In this document: in pieces, positions 56,248 to 64,000 of the stretch
How positions within the stretch are numbered: position 1 is the first letter of the stretch
Layout of the letters: each line of letters starts with the position of its first letter
Source of the DNA: Ornithinibacillus sp. 4-3
Lineage (GTDB): Bacteria; Bacillota; Bacilli; Bacillales; Amphibacillaceae
DNA length: 64,000 nt
Direction of reading: 5' to 3'
Assembly (NCBI RefSeq): GCF_040958695.1
Contig: NZ_CP162599.1
Coordinates: 654,001-718,000, forward strand
The notes under the pieces: generated by a model
Database searches by the model: none
Told to the model about the DNA's origin: nothing
Seen by the model: the letters and a program-made list of their open reading frames with translations, nothing else
Translations under genes and position numbers: made by a program

Positions 56248-56296
56248 ATGCGAGCCTCTAGTAGTAGATTTTTAGTCTAATACTAGAGGCTCGCAT
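56248..56296. terminator. Strong bidirectional hairpin after ccdA
   Basis: ATGCGAGCCTCTAGTA (56248-56263) pairs exactly with 56281-56296 over a 17-base loop. It lies about 85 bp beyond the ccdA stop. Confidence 0.75.
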
Positions 56297-56380
56297 TCTA
56301 TTTTCAAAGAATCTACTTAATGGGACATTTTAAGCTGACTTTTCTATAAAAACTGATCATTTTCCTACCTTCAAAGTCCA

Positions 56381-57103
56381 TTAAAATCCTTGGAAGTCTC
56401 CAAAAATAGGTGTTAATAATGAATTGATAATTGTAAGCTTATTAAAAAACAAGAGTATGCCCATTAAAATCATAATTACGCCACCAATTTTCATCAAGAT
56501 TCCACTGTATTTTCTCAGCTTCGTAAATTTGGTAATAAAAAAAGCTAGTAATAGAAAGGGAACAGCAAATCCTAAAACGTAAGAAATCATATACCATAGG
56601 CCTTGTGAAGGATTTGTTCCAACAAGCGCTAGCGTAGCTGCCAATATAGGCCCCATACATGGGGTCCAACCTACTGCAAAAGCTAAACCGATAAACATGG
56701 TACCGAGATAGCCAGGTGGCTTGTTTTTAATATTTAGTTTATGTTCTTTCATTAAAAACTTTGGTTGAAAAAGGCCAAGCGTAACGAACCCAAAGAATAT
56801 TATAAAAATAGCACCAATTTGTTGAATTAATCTACCATATTTATAGTACCATTCCTGTATAAAAGTTGTACTTTCAGTTGCTCCCAATCCAAGGATTAAA
56901 TAGATGATTGAAAACCCCACTAAAAAGAAAATGGTATGAAGAATTGCTTTTCTTTGCTCTTTCAATTTACCATCTTGGATATCAGAAACGCTCATACCAG
57001 TAATATATGATAAAAAGGCTGGATATAACGGAAATACACAAGGTGAAACAAAAGATAATAAACCTGCGCCAAAGGCAAGTAAAATGGAAACATCTGTCAG
57101 CAT
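56381..57103 (-). CDS. ccdA: Cytochrome c biogenesis protein CcdA
   Basis: The 240-residue DsbD-gamma/CcdA protein carries electrons across the membrane from thioredoxin to extracellular thiol partners. It has six helices and the paired redox cysteines in FVSPCVFPLYPAF and AFAVGWTPCMGPILA. ATG 57103 is preferred; a frame start 15 bp earlier would place the ribosome-like GGGCGGTG inside the gene. No resB/resC or thioredoxin partner is adjacent. Confidence 0.9.
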   Translation of the reverse strand: MLTDVSILLAFGAGLLSFVSPCVFPLYPAFLSYITGMSVSDIQDGKLKEQRKAILHTIFFLVGFSIIYLILGLGATESTTFIQEWYYKYGRLIQQIGAIFIIFFGFVTLGLFQPKFLMKEHKLNIKNKPPGYLGTMFIGLAFAVGWTPCMGPILAATLALVGTNPSQGLWYMISYVLGFAVPFLLLAFFITKFTKLRKYSGILMKIGGVIMILMGILLFFNKLTIINSLLTPIFGDFQGF

Positions 57104-57318
57104 TATTACACCGCCCATATTAACTAATAACCTTAGTATATATAAATAAAGATAAATTCATATAGATTTGTTTAAAAGTTCAGAGATTAGTTGGAAAATA
57201 GTCCTGCGCTTCTGATGCTAATATATATGAAAACGGCAATTCTTTTGATTAATTCAATTTACATATATTATTTCTCGTGTTACATTACACACAACAATCA
57301 GCGCAAGAGGGGACGAGT

Positions 57319-58014
57319 ATGCTAAAAAAGGGAATTATTGTTGCGATATTGATGGTGGTTGCATTAGGTATAGGCATTTATAGTTTTTTTCATTTGAATA
57401 ATCAAATTGTTAAAGCGGATCATGAAAAACAAAATGAATTAAAAGCCGAGGAAGCTAATGAACAAAAGAGTGAAGCTAGGAAAAAAGTAGAACAAATGAC
57501 AGATGATGAACTTAAGAATTTATTAATTAAAGGTAAGAAAGGAAATAAGGGTGAGGTTGAAGTCACAAGGGAAGAAACTGAAATGTTGCGAGCTGTTAGA
57601 GTAGAGGAATATTATGATTTATTCGGTATGACAGAGGATGAAATTTTAGGTCATATTAATAGCCAACATCAATATCTTGATGAAATGATATTGCTTCTAC
57701 ATAGAGGAGAGATAGAGCATACTGAGGAATTCCATTTTTGGGGTAGATTCGGATTTGAATGGATAAAAGAAAACTATAATTTTGAAAATGAATACTACAA
57801 CAAATCAATAAATGAAGTATTAAATTTAATGGAAGAATATGCCCAAACTAAAAATAGAGATGCATTATTCTCATTGAAGTTTATCCTTTATGAATTAAAT
57901 CAAGAATTTAATCCTGAATCTATAGCAACGAATAGAGCGAATGAACTAACATTATTTAATGCCGTTAGAATATGGAATGGAAAAGATCCTTTAGAATATA
58001 GAGTATTGAAATAA
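57319..58014 (+). CDS. Membrane-anchored protein of unknown function
   Basis: The 231-residue protein has an N-terminal signal anchor (residues 4-22, GIIVAILMVVALGIGIYSFF) followed by a charged extracellular coiled-coil region (residues 30-65, rich in Lys and Glu) and a soluble helical domain (MTEDEILGHINSQHQYLDEMILLLHRGE; WGRFGFEWIKENYNF). ATG 57319 follows AGAGGGGACGAG. I do not recognise the family. It stands alone between ccdA (divergent) and the convergent reductase. Confidence 0.6.
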   Translation: MLKKGIIVAILMVVALGIGIYSFFHLNNQIVKADHEKQNELKAEEANEQKSEARKKVEQMTDDELKNLLIKGKKGNKGEVEVTREETEMLRAVRVEEYYDLFGMTEDEILGHINSQHQYLDEMILLLHRGEIEHTEEFHFWGRFGFEWIKENYNFENEYYNKSINEVLNLMEEYAQTKNRDALFSLKFILYELNQEFNPESIATNRANELTLFNAVRIWNGKDPLEYRVLK

Positions 58015-58075
58015 GTAGAGTGGAAAACATTCTCTTTCTATTTAATTTCAAATTTAATGGATTATTTTTAAGAAA

Positions 58076-58100
58076 AACAGCTCTAATAAGGAGAGCTGTT
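58076..58100. terminator. Terminator between convergent genes
   Basis: AACAGCTCT (58076-58084) pairs with AGAGCTGTT (58092-58100). On the minus strand it is followed by TTTTTCTT, so it mainly serves the reductase gene. Confidence 0.8.
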
Positions 58101-58119
58101 AATTCTTTAGCTAGATCAT

Positions 58120-58656
58120 TCACCTTTTAACTTCATAATGTAATTCTACAAATTGATTAAATTGCTTTATTCCTTTTAACAATAATTCCAAGTGATAATC
58201 TCCATCTTCAAACAACGGAATTCCTTTTCCAATTAGTGTTGGGGCAACGGTTATGATGATCTCATCAACAACATTCTCTTTTAAGAAGGAATATAGCAAT
58301 TTCCCTCCGCCTACTAACCAAATATTTTTGCCTTCTTGTTTCTTTAATTCGTTTACAAAGTCTGGAATATTGGGGTTAATAAATTTTACCTGTTCTGTAT
58401 CAGCTACCGAAGACCTTGTAAATACATAACAATTTTTATCAGAATACAGCCAGCTATTGTCACCCTCATGTTTTATAATCCAATCGTAAGTTGTTTTCCC
58501 CATTAAAACGGTATCAATCGTGTCAAAAAACTCAGAAGTGCCATTATCCCCGTCTCCCTCTACTTTAAACAACCATTCAAGTGACTCCTCTTTTGTGGCA
58601 ATATATCCGTCTAAACTTGATGCAATGAATAATACTACCTTCCGATTTTGGTTCAT
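58120..58656 (-). CDS. RibD C-terminal / dihydrofolate-reductase-like protein
   Basis: The 178-residue NADPH-binding reductase of the RibD-C family shows FIASSLDGYIATKEESLEWL, VLMGKTTYDWI, IWLVGGGKLLYSFLKENVVDEIIITVAPTLIGKGIPLF. These enzymes resemble DHFR in fold; the substrate is unknown. ATG 58656 has AAGGAGA 8 bases upstream. It is divergent from a WYL-domain regulator, which may control it. Confidence 0.85.
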   Translation of the reverse strand: MNQNRKVVLFIASSLDGYIATKEESLEWLFKVEGDGDNGTSEFFDTIDTVLMGKTTYDWIIKHEGDNSWLYSDKNCYVFTRSSVADTEQVKFINPNIPDFVNELKKQEGKNIWLVGGGKLLYSFLKENVVDEIIITVAPTLIGKGIPLFEDGDYHLELLLKGIKQFNQFVELHYEVKR

Positions 58657-58762
58657 GATCATTCTCCTTTCCTTAGCTCTAAAATAAGTATAAGGTTAAA
58701 ACACGACATCTTTTGTCATATAAATAGAATTAATTAATATTTTTACTGAAGGGATGTATTTT

Positions 58763-59725
58763 ATGAGAGCAGATAGATTAATGAGTATTATGATCTTGTT
58801 GCAGAACAGAGGGAAAATGACGGCAAAAGAATTAGCTAATGAACTTGAGGTATCGGATAGAACTATCCTTAGAGATATGGATGCATTAACGAATGCTGGG
58901 ATTCCAATTGTTTCTCAACGTGGTAAAGAGGGAGGCTGGAATCTATTAGATAATTTTCGGAGTAAATTAAGTGGATTAAACATAGATGACATGAAATCTT
59001 TATTTCTTTTCCCCTCTGAAGAATTACTCGAGGATTTAGGGTTAAATAACCAGTTACTTGATACAAGACAAAAGCTACTTGCAGCTATTCCAGATACTTA
59101 TCGAGGCGAGGCACAGGCAATATGGGAGAGAATTCATATAGATTCAGGTACGTGGAGACAATCCAAAGAAAAAAAGGATGCTCTTCATATCGTGCAACAA
59201 GCGGTTTGGAATAATAAGAAGCTGAGAATTCACTATGAGCAGGCAGATGGGGAGCAAAAGGAAAGGTTGATTGAACCATTAGGATTAGTGGCAAAAGGGA
59301 ATAAATGGTATCTTGTTGCTGTAAGAAATGGAGAACTACGAAATTATAGGGTGTCACGTATACACAAGGCAAAAGTTGAAAAGGAAACTTTTAATAGACC
59401 GGTTCATTTCAATTTGGCGAAATACTGGGAACAATCTAAAGAGAGGTTTGTACAAAATCTCCCGAAATATGATGTACAAGTAGAAATACATCCAAAAATT
59501 ATTAAAAGAATTACTTTTACAGGTAAGTTTGTTCAAGTTATCCAAACAGAAAATCTAAATGGGGACAAATGGATACCGGCAACGCTTAGATTTAATGATA
59601 AGCAAGAGGCGATAGAATTTATATTGGGATTCGCAAACAAAATAAAAATCATTTCACCAGAAGATCTCCCAGATAAAGTTGTTTTGTTAGCTATGTCTGT
59701 TATTGATTTTTATAATAATAAATAA
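58763..59725 (+). CDS. HTH and WYL-domain transcriptional regulator (YafY-like)
   Basis: The 320-residue protein has an N-terminal HTH_11 winged helix (MTAKELANELEVSDRTILRDMDALTNAGIPIVS) and a WYL ligand-binding domain (residues about 145-240: LRIHYEQADGEQKERLIEPLGLVAKGNKWYLVA) with a WCX C-terminal extension. ATG 58763 is chosen with GAAGGG 9 bp upstream. It is divergent from the reductase gene and may regulate it. Confidence 0.87.
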   Translation: MRADRLMSIMILLQNRGKMTAKELANELEVSDRTILRDMDALTNAGIPIVSQRGKEGGWNLLDNFRSKLSGLNIDDMKSLFLFPSEELLEDLGLNNQLLDTRQKLLAAIPDTYRGEAQAIWERIHIDSGTWRQSKEKKDALHIVQQAVWNNKKLRIHYEQADGEQKERLIEPLGLVAKGNKWYLVAVRNGELRNYRVSRIHKAKVEKETFNRPVHFNLAKYWEQSKERFVQNLPKYDVQVEIHPKIIKRITFTGKFVQVIQTENLNGDKWIPATLRFNDKQEAIEFILGFANKIKIISPEDLPDKVVLLAMSVIDFYNNK

Positions 59726-59862
59726 TGCATATTTATTTGATGGGGGTCTGGTATCGTGTCTTTTAAAAATCAGGTGCACTTTTGAATATCTCAAAGGTTC
59801 TATTGGTTTCACCTAAAGGCTATCATTTTCTTGTTACATAAATTTAGGAGGTATGACATTTT

Positions 59863-60285
59863 ATGAAACCACGAATTACAGTAATTACGTTGGGTGTAGA
59901 TGAATTGGAAAGGTCTTTAAAATTTTATCGAGACGGAATGGGGCTTCCAACAGAAGGTATAGTTGGCAAAGAATTTGAGTATGGTGCTGTTGCCTTTTTC
60001 GACTTACTATCAGGGATAAAACTTGCTATTTTTGAGCGGAAAAATATTGCACATGATGCTCAAATTAATCAGACCGCCTCCAGTCCTACGGAATTTACTA
60101 TTGGTCATAATGTAGAAACTAAAGAAGAAGTTGACAAAGTAATGGAGCAGGCACGGAAGGCCAAGGCTATTATAACAGTTGAAGCTCATGACAATTTTTG
60201 GGGTGGTTACTCTGGTTATTTTCAAGACCCTGATGGTCATTTATGGGAAGTAGTATGGAATCCACATATAGCAATCAACGAATAA
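59863..60285 (+). CDS. VOC/glyoxalase-fold protein
   Basis: The 140-residue protein has two beta-alpha-beta-beta-beta repeats of the VOC superfamily: ITVITLGVDELERSLKFYRDGMGLP and the C-terminal GGYSGYFQDPDGHLWEVVWNP. It resembles small glyoxalase or bleomycin-resistance proteins. The metal ligands are not all evident, so the activity is open. AGGAGG lies upstream. A terminator follows. Confidence 0.85.
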   Translation: MKPRITVITLGVDELERSLKFYRDGMGLPTEGIVGKEFEYGAVAFFDLLSGIKLAIFERKNIAHDAQINQTASSPTEFTIGHNVETKEEVDKVMEQARKAKAIITVEAHDNFWGGYSGYFQDPDGHLWEVVWNPHIAINE

Positions 60286-60308
60286 ATTTAAATTACTTTT
60301 CTTAATTG

Positions 60309-60341
60309 AACGCAATCCTGTCATATTGAGGCTTGCGTTTT
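60309..60341 (+). terminator. Hairpin after the VOC gene
   Basis: AACGCAA pairs with TTGCGTT around a loop with an inner CCT/AGG pair, followed by TTTTG. Confidence 0.6.
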
Positions 60342-60446
60342 GCTGATATTAACCTTTTATCAGATTTTTGAACATGTGATAAAATAATAGATTGAAACTA
60401 TATAAATTTCGAAAAGTAGTATATACATATTGAAGGGGATAGATAG

Positions 60447-60911
60447 ATGTACAAAATACTCTCCTGGATTGCTGTTGTTTTATGGATGGCACTTATTTTT
60501 TATTTATCACACCAGCCTGCTACAATTTCCAATGAACTCAGTTCAGGAATTACAGAAATGATTGTAAATGCCTTGGAAAAACTTGCTTCTTCATTCCAAT
60601 TCGACATTGGAGATCTGCATCATATCGTTAGAAAAAATGCACACTTTTTTGCTTATTTAACACTGGGCATTCTTGTCTTGAATAGCTTAAGAAGAAGTGG
60701 TATATATGGCATGCAAAGTGCAGGTATTGCATTCTTGATTTGTGTTCTGTATGCCATAACAGATGAAGTACATCAATTGTTTATCACGGGAAGATCTGGA
60801 GAAGTAACAGATGTCTTGATTGATAGTGCTGGTGCGGGCATGGGAATTATTGTTTATTTAATTATTTCTAGGCTTATAGGATGGTACAGAAATAGACGAA
60901 CTGTTGATTAA
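60447..60911 (+). CDS. VanZ-family membrane protein
   Basis: The 154-residue protein has four membrane helices and the VanZ-like motifs YLSHQPA (19-25), KNAHFFAYLTLGIL and ITDEVHQLFITGRSGEVTDVLIDSAGAGMG. VanZ proteins give low-level teicoplanin resistance in some enterococci, but most chromosomal members have no known role. It is followed by a very strong bidirectional terminator at 60954. Confidence 0.87.
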   Translation: MYKILSWIAVVLWMALIFYLSHQPATISNELSSGITEMIVNALEKLASSFQFDIGDLHHIVRKNAHFFAYLTLGILVLNSLRRSGIYGMQSAGIAFLICVLYAITDEVHQLFITGRSGEVTDVLIDSAGAGMGIIVYLIISRLIGWYRNRRTVD

Positions 60912-60953
60912 GAGTTTGAAGGAATAGACTCTCTGTCAAAATATAGCCAGTGA

Positions 60954-60981
60954 AAAAAGAAGGGCGATCGCCCTTCTTTTT
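60954..60981. terminator. Perfect bidirectional terminator
   Basis: AAAAAGAAGGGCGA and its complement meet directly (a 28-bp palindrome) with A and T edges. It serves both the VanZ gene and the convergent PadR operon, and partly overlaps the stop of the small minus-strand gene. Confidence 0.92.
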
Positions 60982-61102
60982 AACAATTGAATGCCTCTAC
61001 TAACTTTTTAATAACATCTAAAGTTTCTTCCCAGTTTTTATCCGAGTGTTCATAAGAAGACGCTTCGTCCGAAATGTCATCCGTAAAAATTTGGCTAGGC
61101 AT
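60980..61102 (-). CDS. Possible small acidic protein at the end of the PadR operon
   Basis: A 40-residue frame (MPSQIFTDDISDEASSYEHS and on to EAFNC) starts at an ATG overlapping the stop of the preceding gene by 8 bp and ends exactly at the terminator. Coupling and position support a real gene; it has no clear ribosome site of its own and no family I recognise. Confidence 0.4.
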   Translation of the reverse strand: MPSQIFTDDISDEASSYEHSDKNWEETLDVIKKLVEAFNC

Positions 61103-61772
61103 TTCTGCTTTTCTTTTTCACGATAAAATGTAATAACCATAGGATAGCTCCCAAAAGTAAAGATAACCACCAATCAAAGCTAAAAGACGGTCCGATTTCA
61201 GGAGTGAATCTTGCTACCGCAAGCACAATAGCCATACTTACTGCAGCAACTAATCCTACCTTGAGCATGTTTGTTTTAAGACTAATTTTTTCATTAAATA
61301 GAGATTTCTTTGTTACCTTCAACATATACCAGATATTACCAATAACAAAGATCCCAATGGCCAATGAAACCACTGATACTCCAAGTAAGTTAATTTCATT
61401 ATTTACTTCAGTGAATTGAGAGAATACAAGTAAGATAATACCTCGAATAATAAGTACCCAACTAATGATATTCACTATGACTCCACCAACAAACTGAAAA
61501 ATATTTCTTTTATCCTCTTTAGGTAATTGTTCAATGATTTCATCTGTATAGGAAAGGGGATCGTCTCCAAATATATCCTTCGCTGTTTTACCTTCTTTTT
61601 GCCCATCAATCAAATGATCAAGCATTTCCATCAACACTTCTTCTGTTTGCTGTTCAGATAATGTGAAGTGTAATCGAATATAAACAAGTAAATCATCATA
61701 ATATTTCTCGTTTTCCTTTGTTAATAATTTTCTTTTTTTATTGTTTTCTTCTATTAATTGTTTTGCATTCAA
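61095..61772 (-). CDS. DUF1129-type membrane protein
   Basis: The 225-residue protein has an N-terminal helical cytoplasmic domain (YYDDLLVYIRLHFTLSEQQTEEVLMEMLDHLIDGQKEGKTAKDIFG, HAAS-like) and then four membrane helices (residues about 95-220). Such proteins are regularly paired with PadR regulators, as here, two bases from padR. The function is unknown. Confidence 0.75.
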   Translation of the reverse strand: MNAKQLIEENNKKRKLLTKENEKYYDDLLVYIRLHFTLSEQQTEEVLMEMLDHLIDGQKEGKTAKDIFGDDPLSYTDEIIEQLPKEDKRNIFQFVGGVIVNIISWVLIIRGIILLVFSQFTEVNNEINLLGVSVVSLAIGIFVIGNIWYMLKVTKKSLFNEKISLKTNMLKVGLVAAVSMAIVLAVARFTPEIGPSFSFDWWLSLLLGAILWLLHFIVKKKSRNA

Positions 61773-61774
61773 TT

Positions 61775-62101
61775 TTAGAACCTCCTTTTTAATAATTCAT
61801 TGACAGGGGATGATATTTGTTGCCATTCTTCAATAATCGATTGTAATGCCTGCTTTCCAGCATCCGTTAAAAAATAATATTTGCGATTTGGTCCTGAATC
61901 CGAGGGCCTCATTTCTCCACGAATGAAGCCATTTTTCTGGAGTCTTAATAGCACTGGATAAATCGTTCCTTCGCTTACATCATTGAGACCAGTTTCTTGA
62001 AGTTTTTTCGATAGTTCATATCCATAAGCAGGGCCTTTTTCGATAACTGCCAATACACAACCATCAAGAATTCCCTTTAATAGCTGACTTCTTGTTGACA
62101 T
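61775..62101 (-). CDS. PadR-family transcriptional regulator
   Basis: The 108-residue winged-helix protein matches PadR: LLKGILDGCVLAVIEKGPAYGYELSKKL, DVSEGTIYPVLLRLQKNGFI and GPNRKYYFLTDAGKQAL. ATG 62101 has GGGGAGGA just upstream; an earlier frame start at 62137 has none. It heads a small operon with a DUF1129-type membrane protein. Three similar 21-bp inverted repeats lie in its upstream region and suggest autoregulation. Confidence 0.9.
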   Translation of the reverse strand: MSTRSQLLKGILDGCVLAVIEKGPAYGYELSKKLQETGLNDVSEGTIYPVLLRLQKNGFIRGEMRPSDSGPNRKYYFLTDAGKQALQSIIEEWQQISSPVNELLKRRF

Positions 62102-62121
62102 AAACGTCCTCCCCTCGTTAT

Positions 62122-62215
62122 CTAACTTGTTATACATGGTAGTGAAGTAAAAAAATAACTACTTGACTATACAAGGTAGCGAATGAATAAAACACTACTT
62201 TGCATAACAAAGTAG
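62122..62215. promoter_or_regulatory. Three operator-like repeats upstream of padR
   Basis: Three 21-bp imperfect palindromes sit at 62122-62142 (CTAACTTG...CATGGTAG), 62159-62179 (CTACTTG...CAAGGTAG) and 62195-62215 (CTACTTTG...CAAAGTAG). Their starts are 37 and 36 bp apart, about 3.5 helical turns. The first is next to the padR ribosome site and all lie in its promoter region, as expected for repressor binding sites. Confidence 0.65.
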
Positions 62216-63023
62216 CTAAACTTAGTTTATACTTTTTTTGGGTGCCATGTCAAATACAAAATCGTGTAATCAGGATTTTTTAATTTTAAAAGATTAATTT
62301 TTTGCTTCTCCTTTTGCAACTATTTTTACAGTTGTGAAGGAGAAGAACCGTATGATAACTAGGCCGAAGGAATATTTTCTAAACATTAAATTGTTAAATA
62401 TGATTCAGGGCTGACAATTAAAGCTATACGAAAAACATGAAATATTAAAATCAAAGCTTATGTTTTCATTATAAATGTTAGGGTATATAAATAAATAGCA
62501 TTTCTCCATCCCAATTTTTATCTACCAATAATGTATTAACCATTATTAAGGGTATGAAAAAATCAATTTCTATTTTTCATAACGATATGTAAATCAAAAA
62601 TAAAATCGAATAACAACAATCTCTAACAAGTTTTTAATTTTGTTTAAGGATATATATGCTAAAGTGTGGGAAAATTCCGACATTATCTGTAGTAGCTTCA
62701 AAGTTTAGTGCAAGTCATCCATCACGTTTCTTTCCAATTTACTTTTTCGTATCTATATGAGGTTTGAGGTAGACAAAGTAGCATAGAATACCTCGTTTTA
62801 AACTTTCCGCATTTATATATCAAATAAAATATCATTCATATCGTAAACAAACCCCTTAAATATTTGTTGCATGGTTGATACATTTATTTATCATTTCTCT
62901 ATAGCTTTAAAATGGAGTAATTTTATGGATTTAATAGGGATTAATTAAAGATGAGAAATTTTAAAAACATGAAGAGTGATTCAATTTATCATTGATCATT
63001 GCTGAAAAAAGGAGGGCGTTTAA
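62216..63023 (+). other. Long leader before the osmoprotectant transporter
   Basis: No gene is visible in about 800 bp. 62305-62345 forms a long hairpin (CTTCTCCTT...AAGGAGAAG with inner GCAACT/AGTTG). A sigma-B-like promoter lies at 62462. TTGATA at 62875-62880 with a weak -10 17 bp later is a possible sigma-A promoter closer to the gene. GGAGG precedes the start at 63024. Confidence 0.45.
62462..62486 (+). promoter_or_regulatory. Candidate sigma-B promoter
   Basis: GTTTTC (62462-62467) and GGGTAT (62481-62486) are separated by 13 bp, close to the sigma-B consensus GTTTAA-N12-14-GGGTAT. It points to the osmoprotectant transporter, whose relatives are stress-induced in Bacillales, but the leader would be about 530 nt. 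Confidence 0.4.
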
Positions 63024-63677
63024 ATGAATGAATATTTAGAATATGTAAGTATTAATGCTTCCTATATATGGGGGCTTACTATTCAACATATTGAACTCGT
63101 AGGAATAGCAATTATTATTGCGGTGATTATTGGTGTTTCTATAGGTATTTACTTAACAACTAATGAGGATTTAGCCGAAACTGTTTTAGCTGTGGCTTCC
63201 ATCATGCTAACCATTCCAAGTATTGCTTTGTTTGGGATAATGATTCCTATCTTTTCATTAATCAATCAAGGGATTGGGTTTGTGCCATCATTAGTCGCGC
63301 TTGTATTGTATTCGCAGCTTCCTATTATTCGTAATACATATTCAGCGATTAAAAATGTAGATCCAGCTGTGATAGATGCAGCTAATGGTGTAGGAATGAA
63401 GCGAGGACAAAGATTGTTCCGTGTTGAAATTCCAAATGCATTACCTGTCATTATGGCTGGAATACGCACAGCAGTAGTAATGAATATAGGAATAAGTGTT
63501 ATTGCTGCGTTTATTGGTGCTGGCGGACTTGGTACTTTGATTGTACAAGGAATCACGCGAACTGATATGTATTCCATTGTTACAGGTGCGCTAGTGGTAT
63601 CTCTACTCGCAATTGTTGCAGATACCATGCTACTCTTCGTCCAGAAGTGGATGACACCAAGAGGATTAGCAAAATAA
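63024..63677 (+). CDS. Osmoprotectant ABC transporter permease (OpuC/Yeh type)
   Basis: The 217-residue permease has about six helices and the family motif EAA loop IDAANGVGMKRGQRLFRVEIPNALPVIMAGIRTA, plus ASIMLTIPSIALFGIMIP and FIGAGGLGTLIVQGI. It belongs to the glycine betaine/carnitine/choline group. It is followed by its ATPase gene 21 bp later. A permease-then-ATPase order is like E. coli yehWXYZ rather than opuCA-CB-CC-CD. GGAGGGCG lies upstream. Confidence 0.88.
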   Translation: MNEYLEYVSINASYIWGLTIQHIELVGIAIIIAVIIGVSIGIYLTTNEDLAETVLAVASIMLTIPSIALFGIMIPIFSLINQGIGFVPSLVALVLYSQLPIIRNTYSAIKNVDPAVIDAANGVGMKRGQRLFRVEIPNALPVIMAGIRTAVVMNIGISVIAAFIGAGGLGTLIVQGITRTDMYSIVTGALVVSLLAIVADTMLLFVQKWMTPRGLAK

Positions 63678-63698
63678 TATTGTGAAAAGGGTGAGTGT

Positions 63699-64000
63699 AT
63701 GATTTCATTTAAAAATGTATCTAAAACATATACAGGAAGTGAAAAAGCTGTAAATGATGTGAGCTTTGAAGTAGAAAAAGGTGAAATTATTATTCTTCTT
63801 GGACCATCAGGCTGTGGGAAAACGACATTGCTCCGCATGGTGAACCGTTTGGAGACCATCAGTGAAGGGGAGATTTTCATTAATGGAGAAAATGTAAACG
63901 ATTTAAATGAAATTGAACTTCGACGAAAAATTGGATATGTGATCCAAAGCAACGGTCTTTTTCCAAATATGACTATTGAAGAAAATGTAACCATTGTTCC
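63699..64000 (+). CDS. Osmoprotectant ABC transporter ATPase (partial)
   Basis: The first 100 residues of an ABC ATPase run off the window end. Walker [20 protein letters not shown] and the Q-loop [19 protein letters not shown] are typical of OpuCA/ProV-like ATPases of the betaine/carnitine/choline family. ATG 63699 has AAAAGGGTGAG upstream. It is the second gene of the transporter operon. Confidence 0.88.
   Translation, partial: MISFKNVSKTYTGSEKAVNDVSFEVEKGEIIILLGPSGCGKTTLLRMVNRLETISEGEIFINGENVNDLNEIELRRKIGYVIQSNGLFPNMTIEENVTIV

Noticed and set aside
60961..60972. GCGATCGC inside the VanZ terminator, resembling a HIP1 palindrome
   Set aside because: It is simply the tip of a perfect terminator palindrome; no other copies stand out in the window.
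63266..63994. 242-codon minus-strand frame across the permease and ATPase genes
   Set aside because: Both genes on the plus strand have clear family motifs; the opposite frame is Ser/Thr/Pro-rich shadow sequence.
1..64000. Possible CRISPR array, tRNA or rRNA genes
   Set aside because: I found no regularly spaced repeats of 25-40 bp and no recognisable tRNA or rRNA sequence.

Overview
The window is low-GC Gram-positive DNA, most likely from a spore-forming Bacillaceae species of the Oceanobacillus/Virgibacillus type. The support is AT-rich codon use, strong AGGAGG-type ribosome binding sites, frequent TTG starts, a Spo0E-like phosphatase, a YwaC-type alarmone synthetase, a MoxR/DUF58/transglutaminase/guaA order like yeaC-yeaD-yebA-guaA of B. 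subtilis, and an osmoprotectant ABC transporter. The genus is an inference from gene content only.

Layout. 0-9 kb: YkvI-like and unknown membrane proteins, an imidazolonepropionase-like amidohydrolase, a LysE exporter with an AraC regulator, a YwaC-type (p)ppGpp synthetase beside a MITE-like element, and a GlcD-type FAD oxidoreductase. 8.3-16.2 kb: histidine biosynthesis, with hisJ divergent from hisZ-G-D-B-A-F-IE-C; hisH is absent. 16.2-18.1 kb: an IS110-family element, with a candidate bridge-RNA region, inside an older inverted-repeat element. 18.2-22.7 kb: aspartate dehydrogenase, a GNAT enzyme, a decayed UvrA paralogue and an IS200-type element. 22.7-29.2 kb: a 2-aminoethylphosphonate uptake and degradation operon (ATPase, fused permease, binding lipoprotein, phnW, phnX) with a divergent DeoR repressor and a perfect palindrome in the control region. 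29.6-35.7 kb: MoxR, DUF58, transglutaminase and guaA. 35.8-43.3 kb: LysR with an ankyrin lipoprotein, a frameshifted MFS gene, gene fragments, and an ABC exporter with a TetR regulator. 43.5-56 kb: an accessory region with IS3 and IS21 elements, Spo0E, a PPP phosphatase, a very large hybrid sensor kinase and a three-gene secreted/lipoprotein/membrane cassette between direct repeats. 56-64 kb: CcdA, an RibD-C/DHFR-like reductase, a WYL regulator, a VOC protein, VanZ, a PadR/DUF1129-type operon with three operator-like repeats, and the start of an osmoprotectant ABC transporter operon.

The most notable observation is in nitrogen transfer. GuaA sits in its expected syntenic position and keeps an intact ATP pyrophosphatase half, but its class I glutaminase half has lost the catalytic Cys and His and the glutamine-binding motifs. 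The his operon separately lacks hisH, the glutaminase subunit of imidazole glycerol phosphate synthase. Both reactions can in principle use free ammonia, so the two losses together suggest, but do not prove, an ammonia-dependent lifestyle or a replacement ammonia source.
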